Translations under genes and position numbers: made by a program
In this document: in pieces, positions 24,707-33,867 of the stretch
How the letters are laid out: each line of letters begins with the position of its first letter
Numbering within the stretch: the first letter of the stretch is position 1
Assembly: GCA_964451365.1 (NCBI GenBank)
Contig: CAYVIB010000003.1
Location: forward strand, 157,476-221,475
Direction of reading: 5' to 3'
DNA from: CAYVIB01 sp964451365
GTDB taxonomy: Bacteria; Pseudomonadota; Gammaproteobacteria; Pseudomonadales; Cellvibrionaceae
Length of the DNA stretch: 64,000 bases
The notes under the pieces: generated by a model
The model's database searches: none
Seen by the model: only the letters and a program-made list of their open reading frames with translations
Told to the model about the DNA's origin: nothing

Positions 24707-26662
24707 CTATTCAACCGGCGTCAGTAACTCCCTCAGCTCTTCCAGGCTGCCGCCTTTTACCAGGTGATGGTCGAATCCGGAATCGAGCGCCTGTTCCCGG
24801 TCACTGGACTGTCCGTAGCCGGTCAGCGCGATAAGCGTGACCGCGTTAAATCCCGGCAGTTTTCGCAGGTTCCTGGCCACGTCGTAGCCCGACATGCCCG
24901 GCAGGCCGATATCGAGCAATACCACATCCGGGTGAAAATCGGGCGCAACTTCAAGCGCTTCGGTGCCGCCCGAAACCACCTGGACTTCATGCCCCCAAAA
25001 CTGCAGCACCATGGCCATGCTCTCCGCCACATCCGGGAGATCTTCCACCACCAGCACGCGCAACCGCCGGGCGATGGCTTTTTTACTTCGTTCGGGCACC
25101 GGTTCGCTTTGGTTGGCGCGGGTATTTGTTTCCGTCTGCGGCAGCTCGATAATAAATTCCGCTCCGCGGCCCCGGCCTTCGCTATGGGCGGTAAGGGTAC
25201 CGCCCTGCATTTCCACCAATTGCCGGGCCAGTGACAGGCCAATACCCAGGCCGCCCTGTGCGCGGTCCAGGGAGCGTTCCCCTTGGGTGAACAGGTTGAA
25301 GATCGACAGCAGTTGCTCCTTGGGAATGCCTTCTCCAGTGTCTTTTACGTGGATATAAACTTTTCCCTGTCCCTGTTTCATTCCCAGTTGTATCAGCCCC
25401 CCGCGGGGAGTGTACAAAGCGGCGTTGTTGAGCAGGTTGGTCAATACTTGCGTCAGGCGCACCAGGTCACCAATCACCGTCGTGGGTCCCGAAGGCAATT
25501 CCTGCTCAAGCCTGTGTTTTCGCGATTTGACCAGGGGCATGCTTGTTTCCACCGCCCGCGCCACCACTTCGTGCATATCCACCGGCTGTTTAACCAGCTT
25601 GATGCTGCCGGCCGTCACCCGGCTCAGGTCGAGAAGGTCGTCCACCAGGCGGGAAATCTGACCGACCTGACGATCGATAATGTTCCGCGCGCGTTCGTGG
25701 GCCGGGTCCTCGGGGGCGGCCATGCGCATTACATCCAGTGCGCCGCGAATCGGTGCCAGCGGATTGCGCAACTCGTGCGACAACAGGGCGAGAAACTCCT
25801 TCATCCGCTGTTCGGCCAGCTCCAGGGTCTGGATTCGCCGGCGGTCGGTCAGGTCGCGGGTGACTTTTGCGAAACCGTAGAGGTGGCCCTCCTCGTCGTG
25901 CAGCGCGGTGATCTGCACGCTGGCCCAGAATCGCGAGCCATCCTTGCGCACCCGCCAGCCTTCGCATTCATAAGAACCGTGTTCCTCCGCCAGCTTCAGG
26001 TAATGCTGGGGCCAGCGCTGCTCCGCTTCCTCCGGTGGGTAAAAGCGGGAAAAGTGATGCCCGACAATTTCCTCTGCCTTATATCCCTTGATATTTTCCG
26101 CGCCGGAATTCCAACTGCTGACGATTCCCTCGGGGCTCAGCAGAAACATTGCGTAATCCTTCACTCCCTCCACCAGCACCCGAAACCGCTCTTCACTTTT
26201 GCGCAGCGCTTCTTCAAATGCCCGTCGTTCGCTCAGGTCGCGGGTAATCTTGGAATAGCCCCACAGCTCTCCGCTCTCGTCCTGAAGTGCGGTAATGATG
26301 ATATTGGCCCAGTAACGGGTACCATCCTTGCGCAGGCGCCAGCCCTCGTCCTCGAACCGTCCCTTTTCCTTGGCGGTATTAAGCTCGCGCAGGGGCAGGC
26401 CGTTTTCTATATCCTCCGGCAGGTAAAAACGGGAAAAGTGCTGGCCGATAATGTCTTCGGCGTCATAGCCGGCTATCCGGCTGGCCCCTTTGTTCCAGCT
26501 GCTGACGATGCCGCTTGTGTCCAGCAGGAAAATTGAATAATCACCGACGGCGTCCACCAGCAGGCGAAAGCGTTTTTCGGTCAGCCGCAGGGTTTGGGTA
26601 ATACTGCCTTTGGGATAAGTGACAGCATTATTGCTCATGTCTGTGCTGGATCTGGAGTTCAT
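24707..26662 (-). CDS. Hybrid histidine kinase (PAS-PAS-HisKA-HATPase-REC)
   Basis: A 651-residue cytosolic sensor with no membrane helices. Two similar PAS-PAC repeats cover about residues 25-145 and 155-270 (each with GIVSSWN, HFSRFY and RKDG-x-R-x-WA). Then come the HisKA domain with LLSHELRNPLAP, an HATPase with DTGEGIP and GGLGIGLSLA, and a C-terminal receiver with phospho-acceptor Asp in VVLLDIGLPG. The receiver keeps its lysine (VKGG), but the usual following proline is glycine. The start at 26662 was chosen over an upstream open frame to 26809. The signal is unknown; PAS domains of this kind often bind flavin, heme or small ligands. It lies directly upstream of apeO on the same strand, so a link with pigment control is possible but unproven. 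Confidence 0.9.
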   Translation of the reverse strand: MNSRSSTDMSNNAVTYPKGSITQTLRLTEKRFRLLVDAVGDYSIFLLDTSGIVSSWNKGASRIAGYDAEDIIGQHFSRFYLPEDIENGLPLRELNTAKEKGRFEDEGWRLRKDGTRYWANIIITALQDESGELWGYSKITRDLSERRAFEEALRKSEERFRVLVEGVKDYAMFLLSPEGIVSSWNSGAENIKGYKAEEIVGHHFSRFYPPEEAEQRWPQHYLKLAEEHGSYECEGWRVRKDGSRFWASVQITALHDEEGHLYGFAKVTRDLTDRRRIQTLELAEQRMKEFLALLSHELRNPLAPIRGALDVMRMAAPEDPAHERARNIIDRQVGQISRLVDDLLDLSRVTAGSIKLVKQPVDMHEVVARAVETSMPLVKSRKHRLEQELPSGPTTVIGDLVRLTQVLTNLLNNAALYTPRGGLIQLGMKQGQGKVYIHVKDTGEGIPKEQLLSIFNLFTQGERSLDRAQGGLGIGLSLARQLVEMQGGTLTAHSEGRGRGAEFIIELPQTETNTRANQSEPVPERSKKAIARRLRVLVVEDLPDVAESMAMVLQFWGHEVQVVSGGTEALEVAPDFHPDVVLLDIGLPGMSGYDVARNLRKLPGFNAVTLIALTGYGQSSDREQALDSGFDHHLVKGGSLEELRELLTPVE

Positions 26663-26857
26663 ATTGTTTTCTCTGAGGATACCAAACGTTTGGGTTGTTC
26701 CAGACCGACATCCTGTCGCTTTTCTGCTTTGAGAGACTACCAGACAATCGTGATTAATTTCAGGCCTCTTATCCATCTTTTTGTAGATATAGAGGCGCAA
26801 AGTGAACAAAAGTGCTGTCAGGGACGTTTTTTGCCCAGGTTTATTTTTGCCAACTTT

Positions 26858-29251
26858 TTAGCCGTTGAGCAACTTTAATTTTGCAATCAGCGGCAGGTGG
26901 TCCGATGACACTTTTTCCAGTTCCGTGCGGGGAACATCCACATCCAGTACCTGAACTTCCGGGTCGACGAAAATGTGATCAATGCGAAAGTGCGGCAGCC
27001 GACCCGAGAAAGTATTTTTGGGTTTGCCCATCAGTCCGCGTTGAACGTCTTTCAGTTGCTCCTCGACCAGTGCACACACCTTCGATTTGGGTGTCGCGTT
27101 AAAATCGCCGGCCAGAATTCGAGGTCCCCTGCATAGTGGGTGGCCCAGCCATTCCGGACCGAGCAGGGCCTGTATTTGCGCCAGCCTCTCCATGCGTGAC
27201 AGGCCGAGGTGGGTGTTGATAACCTGGACCATCCTGCCGTGATGCTCCACTTCCACCCAAAGGGCGCCGCGCGGTTCGCGCATGGGGTTTTGCTCCAGGC
27301 CCGGCAGCAGGCCACCCTTGATCCTTCTCATCGGCAGGCAGCTCAATATGGCGTCGCCGTACTGTTCCTCTTCCAGGTGAATCGCCGGATGAAAGTGGAA
27401 TTCCATATCCAGGTAATGGGCGATTTCATGGGCCTGGTCCGCCCCACAGGTATATATCCGGTTAACGTCCAACTCCTGCAGCATCACAATGTCCGGTTCG
27501 TGCCGCGCAACAACCCGGGCGATGCGTTCCGGTGACAGCTTGCCGTCCACGCCGATGCAGCGGTGCACGTTGTAGGTCATCACCTTCAGGGTTTCCTCCT
27601 GCCGGGCAAGCCGGGCGGGGCTGGAAGGCGTTCTCCGGTGGCCGTGTTCAAGAAACCGCAGCGCCGCCTCGCGCAAGTCCACCGGCCGGTGGGAACCCTG
27701 GTTGTTGAGGGGCCAGATATCTCTTGGCAGCAGGGCGAAGGGCGTCGTTTCCAGCGGGCTGAAACCGCCGTGGCTGCCGTTTTCCACCGCAAAGGTGACG
27801 CAGTCTTCCCCGGCCCGCCAGCCGCAGGCGATAAAATCCCCGGAGTTGGGGTGATGGCACAGCTTGACCAGGTCCTCCGTGGCCTCCCGCAGGAAGGGGT
27901 GGTTTTCCCCCAGCACGAGGCTGCCGTCTTCCGGCAGATCTATCGAACCTTCTTCCACCCAGCCTTTTACCGCGCCGTCATCGTCCTGGTAAAGCACCAG
28001 GGGCACATGGGTCTCCTCCACTATCAGCCTGGCAATGGCGCTTTTATCCAGCGTCGTGCTCCGGTAATAGATCAGGGCGAGCGGGCCCAGGGCGGCCACC
28101 GTCAGGAGGATCTCGTCATCCGGAGGCGCGGGCGCGTGATTGAGCGTCGCCAGCAGTTTTTTCAGCCAGCGGCCGCCCAGCAACATCATGCGTTTCAGCT
28201 CCACCTGCGACTGCCCGTCAGAGCGGAAGGGCACCTGCTTTTTCTCCCGGCGCGCCAGGGCGCCGGAAAGAATTTCGGCGAATATCCTGCCGTTGAGCTG
28301 TTTGTACGCAATGGCAGGTGTCTGGCCGTGGTCGGAGTAAACCCAGATATCATAGTGGCGCTGGGAGGCATTGCCGGCGGCGCGCCAGATTCGGGCGATG
28401 GCGTCGTCGATGCCCAGCAGCGTCCAGTGGGCGAAGCGGGAGTCGGGCCCACGCCGGTGGGCCTGTTCGTCGTAACCCACGAGATTGGCGAAGATAACCG
28501 GTAACCCGCGCGCGATATCGATTTTCGCGCCGATCACTGACAGCTCCCGCAATGCCACCACCACACCGACCCGGGCGGGGATAAACTTGATTTCCCGCCA
28601 TAAATCCTGCCCGCGAATCACGCCGCGAATACAGTCGAGTATCGCCAGTACGAATTCCACGCACAGCAGTGCGGTGAGGCGGACGAAACTCCAGATATTG
28701 GTGATGATAAACAGGGCGATGGTGAATGGATTGGCGTGCCGCAACGCCGAGCCCCAACCCATTTGCGACGAACAAAAGTGTGTTTCCCTGGCGCCGCCGG
28801 AAAACATGCTGACATAACAGCTGCCGTCCTTCAGCAGTGGTGTCTGCCCTTTGTCCAATAGCTCCCGCTCGATTTTGCTGGTGATACCGGGCTCGAACAT
28901 ATGGACAATTTCGCCGGAATCGGGCTCGACGAAACTGAAGCCCGGCACGGCGCCTTCAACGCCGTAAAATAATTCCGCGTGCACCGCCGGTGTGGTGGCC
29001 GGCACGCCGGAATAAAGCGGATATAACTGGTATTGCTCGCGCTGCTGCATTTTGTTGAGGAAGGGCATTTCGCCCTTGGAGATGGCCCGGCCCAGTTCGA
29101 CATGGCTCAGTCCATCGATCTGGATCAGCACCAGGCCGTTATCAGATTCTGTTCGTTCGGAAGGGGGAAGCTTTAACGCGCGCGCCAGCCATTCGCTACG
29201 GCTGAAAAAACGCCGAAATCGGCGTATGGAAGCTTCTATCCGACTCAGCAT
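26858..29251 (-). CDS. Fusion of alkaline-phosphatase-superfamily phosphodiesterase and EEP nuclease/phosphatase domain
   Basis: A 797-residue two-enzyme protein. The N-terminal ~540 residues are of the nucleotide pyrophosphatase/phosphodiesterase type. The metal ligands are visible: IQIDGLS (Asp), PATTPAVHAE (Thr nucleophile region), GYDEQAHRRGPDS, VYSDHGQTP and NGSHGGFSP. A hydrophobic hairpin (about 185-220) may dock it to the membrane. The C-terminal ~240 residues form an endonuclease/exonuclease/phosphatase domain with MTYNVHR (Asn), LQELD (Glu), NTHLG (His), AGDFNATP (D-x-N) and SSDHLPL (Asp-His), so both active sites look intact. Substrates could be nucleotide, lipid or sugar phosphodiesters. 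It lies at the end of a minus-strand series with a glycosyltransferase and a glycosidase. Confidence 0.85.
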   Translation of the reverse strand: MLSRIEASIRRFRRFFSRSEWLARALKLPPSERTESDNGLVLIQIDGLSHVELGRAISKGEMPFLNKMQQREQYQLYPLYSGVPATTPAVHAELFYGVEGAVPGFSFVEPDSGEIVHMFEPGITSKIERELLDKGQTPLLKDGSCYVSMFSGGARETHFCSSQMGWGSALRHANPFTIALFIITNIWSFVRLTALLCVEFVLAILDCIRGVIRGQDLWREIKFIPARVGVVVALRELSVIGAKIDIARGLPVIFANLVGYDEQAHRRGPDSRFAHWTLLGIDDAIARIWRAAGNASQRHYDIWVYSDHGQTPAIAYKQLNGRIFAEILSGALARREKKQVPFRSDGQSQVELKRMMLLGGRWLKKLLATLNHAPAPPDDEILLTVAALGPLALIYYRSTTLDKSAIARLIVEETHVPLVLYQDDDGAVKGWVEEGSIDLPEDGSLVLGENHPFLREATEDLVKLCHHPNSGDFIACGWRAGEDCVTFAVENGSHGGFSPLETTPFALLPRDIWPLNNQGSHRPVDLREAALRFLEHGHRRTPSSPARLARQEETLKVMTYNVHRCIGVDGKLSPERIARVVARHEPDIVMLQELDVNRIYTCGADQAHEIAHYLDMEFHFHPAIHLEEEQYGDAILSCLPMRRIKGGLLPGLEQNPMREPRGALWVEVEHHGRMVQVINTHLGLSRMERLAQIQALLGPEWLGHPLCRGPRILAGDFNATPKSKVCALVEEQLKDVQRGLMGKPKNTFSGRLPHFRIDHIFVDPEVQVLDVDVPRTELEKVSSDHLPLIAKLKLLNG

Positions 29252-29335
29252 GTTTTCTATCCTTGTGATTGAAAAGTGGGTTTCGGAAAAAAGTTGCCCT
29301 GCTCGATAAATGGATTACCGCAACCCGTGAATGCA

Positions 29336-30622
29336 CTACGTAAGCGCCGGTTGTTTTTCATTGGAAAACGCGGCGCCGGCGGCGCGTGCCAAACCTTCCA
29401 GAATTTCCCACTCGGTCTTGATCAACAGGCGCAGTCGCAACCATTGATGATAATGGTCGTCGTCGATGTGATGCGGCTTGTTTTCCAGTAGTTGTTCGTA
29501 GTGGTGCAATGCCGCCGTCGCGGTGTTGGTCATGGAAAATTTTTCCGCCGTTTTCAGTGCCTGGGCGCGGAATCGCTGTTTCTGGCTGGCGGGCTGTTCC
29601 ATCATCCATTTCAATGCCGCCGCAAATTCATTTACCATGGCGTTGTCGAGCAGCCTTCCGTTGATGCAGTCCCTGACCACTTCGCGCGAGCCGCTAGCAT
29701 TGAGTGCAACCACCGGCACACCGGCGGCCATGGCTTCAGTCAACACCATGCCTTGGGTTTCGCTCTTCGAACTGAAGGCGAAAACATCCATGGCCCGGTA
29801 CACATCCTTGAGTTGTTGTTGGTTAAAAACCGCGGTTTTGTGAAAGCGGTTCAGCAAACCCTTGCCGGCAAAAATCTGCTGCAGTTTTTTCTCCATCGGC
29901 CCGACACCGCAAAGCAGAAAATGAACGTTGTCATTTTCCAGCATCAATTGCGCAACGGCGTGAGCGAGAAAACCAAGATTCTTTTCCTCCGCCAGCCGGC
30001 CCAGGTGACCGACGACATAAGCCCCGCCGGGGATTTTCATCTGGTCGCGAAAACGCCAGCCGTTGCCGCCGATAAAATCCTCCAGCCGCACGCCGGTGGG
30101 CACCACCGAAACAGGGGTGCGCACACCGCGCTTTTGTAACAGGGCGGCAATACTTTCACTGGGGGCGAAAACGTGGTTGGCCAGGTTGCTGTAACGGGTA
30201 GCGAGTTCCACCACAAACCGTTTCAGCGCCCCGGAATCGGCCGGCACGTAGTGGGTGTACTGTTCGTACAGGGTGTGGTGGGTAAATACCAGCGGCAGCT
30301 CGCGAAACCGCGCGATGCGCAGTGCTGTCATGCCCAGCAGGTAAGGGTGGTGGGAGTGAATAATGTCCGGTTCGAATTTATCGATTTGCCTGGTTAAAAG
30401 GCCCGGCACCGGCAGCACCACGGAAAAATCGCTGCCGTTGAAATTCTGGATCGCCGGGATGCGGATTACATCCTCTTCCACATCCGGTTGATTGGGAAAT
30501 TCAGGCGCGACAATTAAAACATTGTGATTGCGATTGCGAAATTCCGCCGCGAACGCGTCAACCGATTTGGCCACGCCGCCGACATGAGGTTTGTAAGTAT
30601 TGGTCAGCATTAATATGTTCAT
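29336..30622 (-). CDS. GT4 family glycosyltransferase
   Basis: A 428-residue GT-B enzyme. YKPHVGGVAKSVDAFA is the N-terminal glycine-rich loop, IIHSHHPYLLG the donor/acceptor cleft region, and SKSETQGMVLTEAMAAGVPVVA contains the E-x7-E pair that binds the nucleotide sugar. The C-terminal ~70 residues are a charged helical tail. It resembles diacylglycerol or phosphatidylinositol glycosyltransferases, but the acceptor cannot be fixed. Its start overlaps the stop of the glycosidase-like gene by 4 bases. Confidence 0.88.
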   Translation of the reverse strand: MNILMLTNTYKPHVGGVAKSVDAFAAEFRNRNHNVLIVAPEFPNQPDVEEDVIRIPAIQNFNGSDFSVVLPVPGLLTRQIDKFEPDIIHSHHPYLLGMTALRIARFRELPLVFTHHTLYEQYTHYVPADSGALKRFVVELATRYSNLANHVFAPSESIAALLQKRGVRTPVSVVPTGVRLEDFIGGNGWRFRDQMKIPGGAYVVGHLGRLAEEKNLGFLAHAVAQLMLENDNVHFLLCGVGPMEKKLQQIFAGKGLLNRFHKTAVFNQQQLKDVYRAMDVFAFSSKSETQGMVLTEAMAAGVPVVALNASGSREVVRDCINGRLLDNAMVNEFAAALKWMMEQPASQKQRFRAQALKTAEKFSMTNTATAALHHYEQLLENKPHHIDDDHYHQWLRLRLLIKTEWEILEGLARAAGAAFSNEKQPALT

Positions 30623-32892
30623 ACAAAATTCGCAACGTCGGTTGATCCCATATCACCGCTTACCGTGAATGGGCTGGCGCCGCCGAGACGGATTTCCACC
30701 TCCGGCGCGGCGGCATGCCAGTCTGCCTGCCACTCTATCCTGGCAACGTGTCTATCTGTGTCTGTCATATAAATTTTCAAGTTGAGCATGCCAAACCTGG
30801 TTGGCGCGGGGCCGAAGGTAATGGCGTTATCCTGGTTGCTTGCCATTACCCAATCGGCGGGTATGCCGGAGGCGATAATCAATTTCCGGTCTTCCTCGCG
30901 CAGGAAGCAATTGCGCAGCATCACCACCCACTCGGCGGCCGCCCAAACATGCTGGCCATCACCCATGCAACCGCCACCGGTACGCGGATGAACCGCCTCC
31001 GGCCACTGTCCGGTGGACGTGGCGATTCCAGCTACCGTGTCAATCAATTCCCGGTAGCGCTCGTCACCAGCACGAAGCAATACCTGCGCCACATGCAATG
31101 TGAGGTAGGGGTTGATGCCGGAGTGAATCATGTCCTGGAAAAAGCCGCCTTTTACCAGGCAATTCCGGTAAAGGTAGTCCCCGGTGCCTACCAGCCGGGC
31201 ATTCTCCGGTGCAAGCAACTGCAAGGGATAGCCGGCGACAATCGAACCCACCGCGCCCGGGTCCATGCGGCGATAGGGGGACGCGGGCATCGCCCTGTGC
31301 CCCAGCCGTTTTTCCACCCGGGCCAGACTTCTTTCGACCGACTGCATGAAATCGTCCGCCTGCCGGTTAAATTCCTCCGCCAGGGCCGTTTCGCCGGCGC
31401 GGCGGCAAAACAACGCGGCGCTTTGCAGGCCGGCGATGCCCCAAAAATCATCCCAGTAGTAGTAATCGTTGGGGCCCAGGTGTTCGGCGCTGAAACCGGC
31501 CGGCAGCAGGCCCGCGTGCGGGTTGTCCGGGTTTTTGTCCAGGCGTTTGCGCGTGATCCAGCGCGCGCCGCGAATGATAGCCTTAAGCCACCGCGGCTTG
31601 GCGGGCGTATTCGTCATTTCGGTAAAGAGCGTCATAATCCAGATGGCTTCACCGTTGCTGTCCCACTCGCCATCCTGGGAATGGAAAAAGCCGTTTTGTT
31701 TTTGCCGCGGCAAAAAACGTTCGAGCGCCCGTTCGGCGCGGTCTGTCAGGTTGATATGAAGCAGGGCCTGGATAATGAACGCCGCGTCCCGAAACCAGAA
31801 ACGCTTGTAAGTGTACGGCCCGGGGAAAACATCATCCGGCGAGTGAAGGATAAGCGTCCTGACGGCTGATTCGAAAAGGAATTGCTGCTGCTTGTCTGGA
31901 ATATTGATCCGGCAGGCGGGTTGGAGTTGTTGCTCCCAGTCATTGAGCTTCAGTGGCCGCTCTTCGGTATGGGGAAGCGGGATATTGACGGAAATTTCCC
32001 TTTCCTGGCCGGCAAATAACTCGAACAGCGCAGCCGCTGTCGCCATTCCCACATCGCATTCCTGCCGGGCCTGGCCGGCGGGTAAACCCGATCCGACATC
32101 GACCTTCAGGCGTACGTCACCGTCGCGATAGCAGGATGAAAGGTGGCGATCGGGCGCGTCGGAAAAAAGTACCGGATGTTCACCGTTGACAATCCATTTT
32201 TTTTGCCGGTAATCGAAGTTGATCTTGTTGATAAAACTGATGCCTTCGGAATTGAACGGCCGCAGTGCGATAGCCAGATATCCGCCCACGGTGTTTTTTG
32301 CCTTTAAAGCCAGCCGGCAGACCGGCACGCCATTTTCAAGCTCTACCCGGGCGCGACCGGTTAATTTGCTGTTGTCGGACTGTGTTGAGGTTGTTACCGA
32401 GACACCCTGTTCGAAACCAAGGGATTGCTTGGCGGTCCCGCACTTGGATGGAAACAGGTGATCGCCGCTTTTATCGATAATCCAGGCGTCGACGGACCAG
32501 CTGTCGTAGTGGGGAGTCAGAAGACCCCTCGGGTCTATTAAAGGCAGGTTGTCATTATCGGGCCAGCCTATGGCGGTCCAGTTACGGTGGCTGAGATTGC
32601 AGTGGGTAATGGAAAAGGCACGCGGAATAAATGCATCGTCGTGCGGATCGAATTGGCGCTCGATCCAGTACGGCCACACCCAGTCGAGATTGTGTTGAAT
32701 CACGCGGCTGTTGATCAGCCCGCGGGCGTGAAAGATGACGCCCGCCCGCAGCAGTTCGATCGGTTCCGCCACTTCCGACGGTTCGGCAAAGCGCTGCATG
32801 CGGGCCACCAGCGCAATGGGGTCGAGAAAACCGTGGGCGAGGGCAAACCGTCGTATAAAAAACCGCCAAGGCAACCATTTCATCCAGGGCAT
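30619..32892 (-). CDS. Six-hairpin glycosidase-like protein (amylo-1,6-glucosidase-like)
   Basis: A 757-residue cytosolic protein (no signal peptide). The N-terminal half is beta-rich, and the C-terminal half (about residues 330-700) looks like an alpha/alpha-six barrel: YTYKRFWFRDAAFIIQALL, GEWDSNGEAIWIM and YYYWDDFWGIAGL are acidic and aromatic motifs of the glucoamylase/debranching superfamily. A role on an alpha-glucan or glycolipid glycan is inferred from the superfamily and from the coupled GT4 gene. The ATG at 32892 overlaps the upstream stop by one base (TGATG), so the three genes TVP38-glycosidase-GT4 form one coupled unit. Confidence 0.72.
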   Translation of the reverse strand: MPWMKWLPWRFFIRRFALAHGFLDPIALVARMQRFAEPSEVAEPIELLRAGVIFHARGLINSRVIQHNLDWVWPYWIERQFDPHDDAFIPRAFSITHCNLSHRNWTAIGWPDNDNLPLIDPRGLLTPHYDSWSVDAWIIDKSGDHLFPSKCGTAKQSLGFEQGVSVTTSTQSDNSKLTGRARVELENGVPVCRLALKAKNTVGGYLAIALRPFNSEGISFINKINFDYRQKKWIVNGEHPVLFSDAPDRHLSSCYRDGDVRLKVDVGSGLPAGQARQECDVGMATAAALFELFAGQEREISVNIPLPHTEERPLKLNDWEQQLQPACRINIPDKQQQFLFESAVRTLILHSPDDVFPGPYTYKRFWFRDAAFIIQALLHINLTDRAERALERFLPRQKQNGFFHSQDGEWDSNGEAIWIMTLFTEMTNTPAKPRWLKAIIRGARWITRKRLDKNPDNPHAGLLPAGFSAEHLGPNDYYYWDDFWGIAGLQSAALFCRRAGETALAEEFNRQADDFMQSVERSLARVEKRLGHRAMPASPYRRMDPGAVGSIVAGYPLQLLAPENARLVGTGDYLYRNCLVKGGFFQDMIHSGINPYLTLHVAQVLLRAGDERYRELIDTVAGIATSTGQWPEAVHPRTGGGCMGDGQHVWAAAEWVVMLRNCFLREEDRKLIIASGIPADWVMASNQDNAITFGPAPTRFGMLNLKIYMTDTDRHVARIEWQADWHAAAPEVEIRLGGASPFTVSGDMGSTDVANFV

Positions 32893-33674
32893 CAGGCCTC
32901 CTCCTTTTTTTCGATGGGTGTCTGGGTTTCGATGTGGGTTTCGATGTGTGTCTGCCCGTTTTGAACCCTGAGTGTCTTCTGAGCAATGCGCGCCAGACCA
33001 CTTACGGCAATAATGACAAGCACCAATCCGACGCCATACGCCGCCCACTCCATGGGCGTGCGCTCCGATTCGTGCGTGCCGAGCGAAACAAGGTCCGCCG
33101 CGATGGAACCCAGGTAAGCGTTGTGCAGGGAAAAGGGAATGATGCCGACCAGCGTGCCGAGGGTAAAATCCTTGAACCGCACCGGCGTCAGGCCGAAAAA
33201 ATAATTGGAAATTTTGAACGGGAACAGTGGGATCAGGCGGGTAAAAAATACGATGCGCAAGCCATCGTGGATCATTGATTGACTGGCGGCCCGCAACGTG
33301 ACATGGGACATAAGAAAGCGGACCATTTTTTCGCTGAAAAGATAGCGGGAAATCAAAAAGGCGCAGGTGGCACCGAGCGTGGTGCCCAGGACCACGTAGG
33401 CGGTGCCTTTTACCACGCCGAAAACGAAACCGGCTCCCACCGTGAATAACACGCTTGGCAGAAGCAGCACAATAACCGCCGCGATAATTGCGATAAACAC
33501 AAATGCCGCGCCGCTGCCCAAACCATCCAGCCAGTTCAGCAGCCCGAGCGCGTAACGTTGCAGGTCGAAAAAGTGGAGCGCACCCAGCATCAACAAGGCA
33601 ATTGCGGTACCACTGATCGCCGCCAATATCGGCAGCGGAACAAACGAGACAATGCGCTTTAGTTTGCCGAACAT
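32892..33674 (-). CDS. TVP38/TMEM64-family (SNARE-associated/DedA-like) membrane protein
   Basis: A 260-residue inner-membrane protein with about five hydrophobic segments. The family core GAGFVFGVVKGTAYVVLGTTLGATCAFLISRY and the FFTRLIPLFPFKISNYFFG block are clear. DedA/TVP38 proteins are implicated in lipid flipping and membrane stress. The cytosolic tail ends in a short imperfect repeat (HIETHIETQTPIE) encoded by a repeated 12-base unit. It is the first gene of the coupled unit with the glycosidase-like and GT4 genes. Confidence 0.88.
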   Translation of the reverse strand: MFGKLKRIVSFVPLPILAAISGTAIALLMLGALHFFDLQRYALGLLNWLDGLGSGAAFVFIAIIAAVIVLLLPSVLFTVGAGFVFGVVKGTAYVVLGTTLGATCAFLISRYLFSEKMVRFLMSHVTLRAASQSMIHDGLRIVFFTRLIPLFPFKISNYFFGLTPVRFKDFTLGTLVGIIPFSLHNAYLGSIAADLVSLGTHESERTPMEWAAYGVGLVLVIIAVSGLARIAQKTLRVQNGQTHIETHIETQTPIEKKEEA

Positions 33675-33824
33675 GCGTGTAACAAATACCTTTCTTTGTT
33701 TTCGTTACGCTTTTCGCCTACAGCCCCTGTTGTTCTCCGCGCTTCACCCGAAAGCAGTTGGCAGCTTGCTCCGATATAGGGGATATCGGCAAAATCGAAG
33801 ACCGCGAAGCCTTTGATTTTGTGA

Positions 33825-33853
33825 GAAAAGCAAAATCATATTTTTTGCTTTTC
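33825..33853. repeat. Perfect 11-bp inverted repeat after the phosphoribosyltransferase
   Basis: GAAAAGCAAAA and TTTTGCTTTTC form an 11-bp perfect stem with a 7-base loop, 15 bases downstream of the phosphoribosyltransferase stop on the minus strand. It is AT-rich and lacks a following T-run beyond the stem, so it could be a weak terminator or a protein-binding palindrome. Confidence 0.45.
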
Positions 33854-33867
33854 AGCAGGCTGCCGGT

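Noticed and set aside
25283..26536. 417-codon plus-strand open frame
   Set aside because: It lies opposite the hybrid kinase, whose PAS, HisKA and HATPase motifs are intact.
27563..28504. 313-codon plus-strand open frame
   Set aside because: It is antisense to the phosphodiesterase/EEP fusion and shows no recognisable domain.
30715..31869. 384-codon plus-strand open frame
   Set aside because: It is antisense to the six-hairpin glycosidase-like gene; composition is that of a shadow frame.
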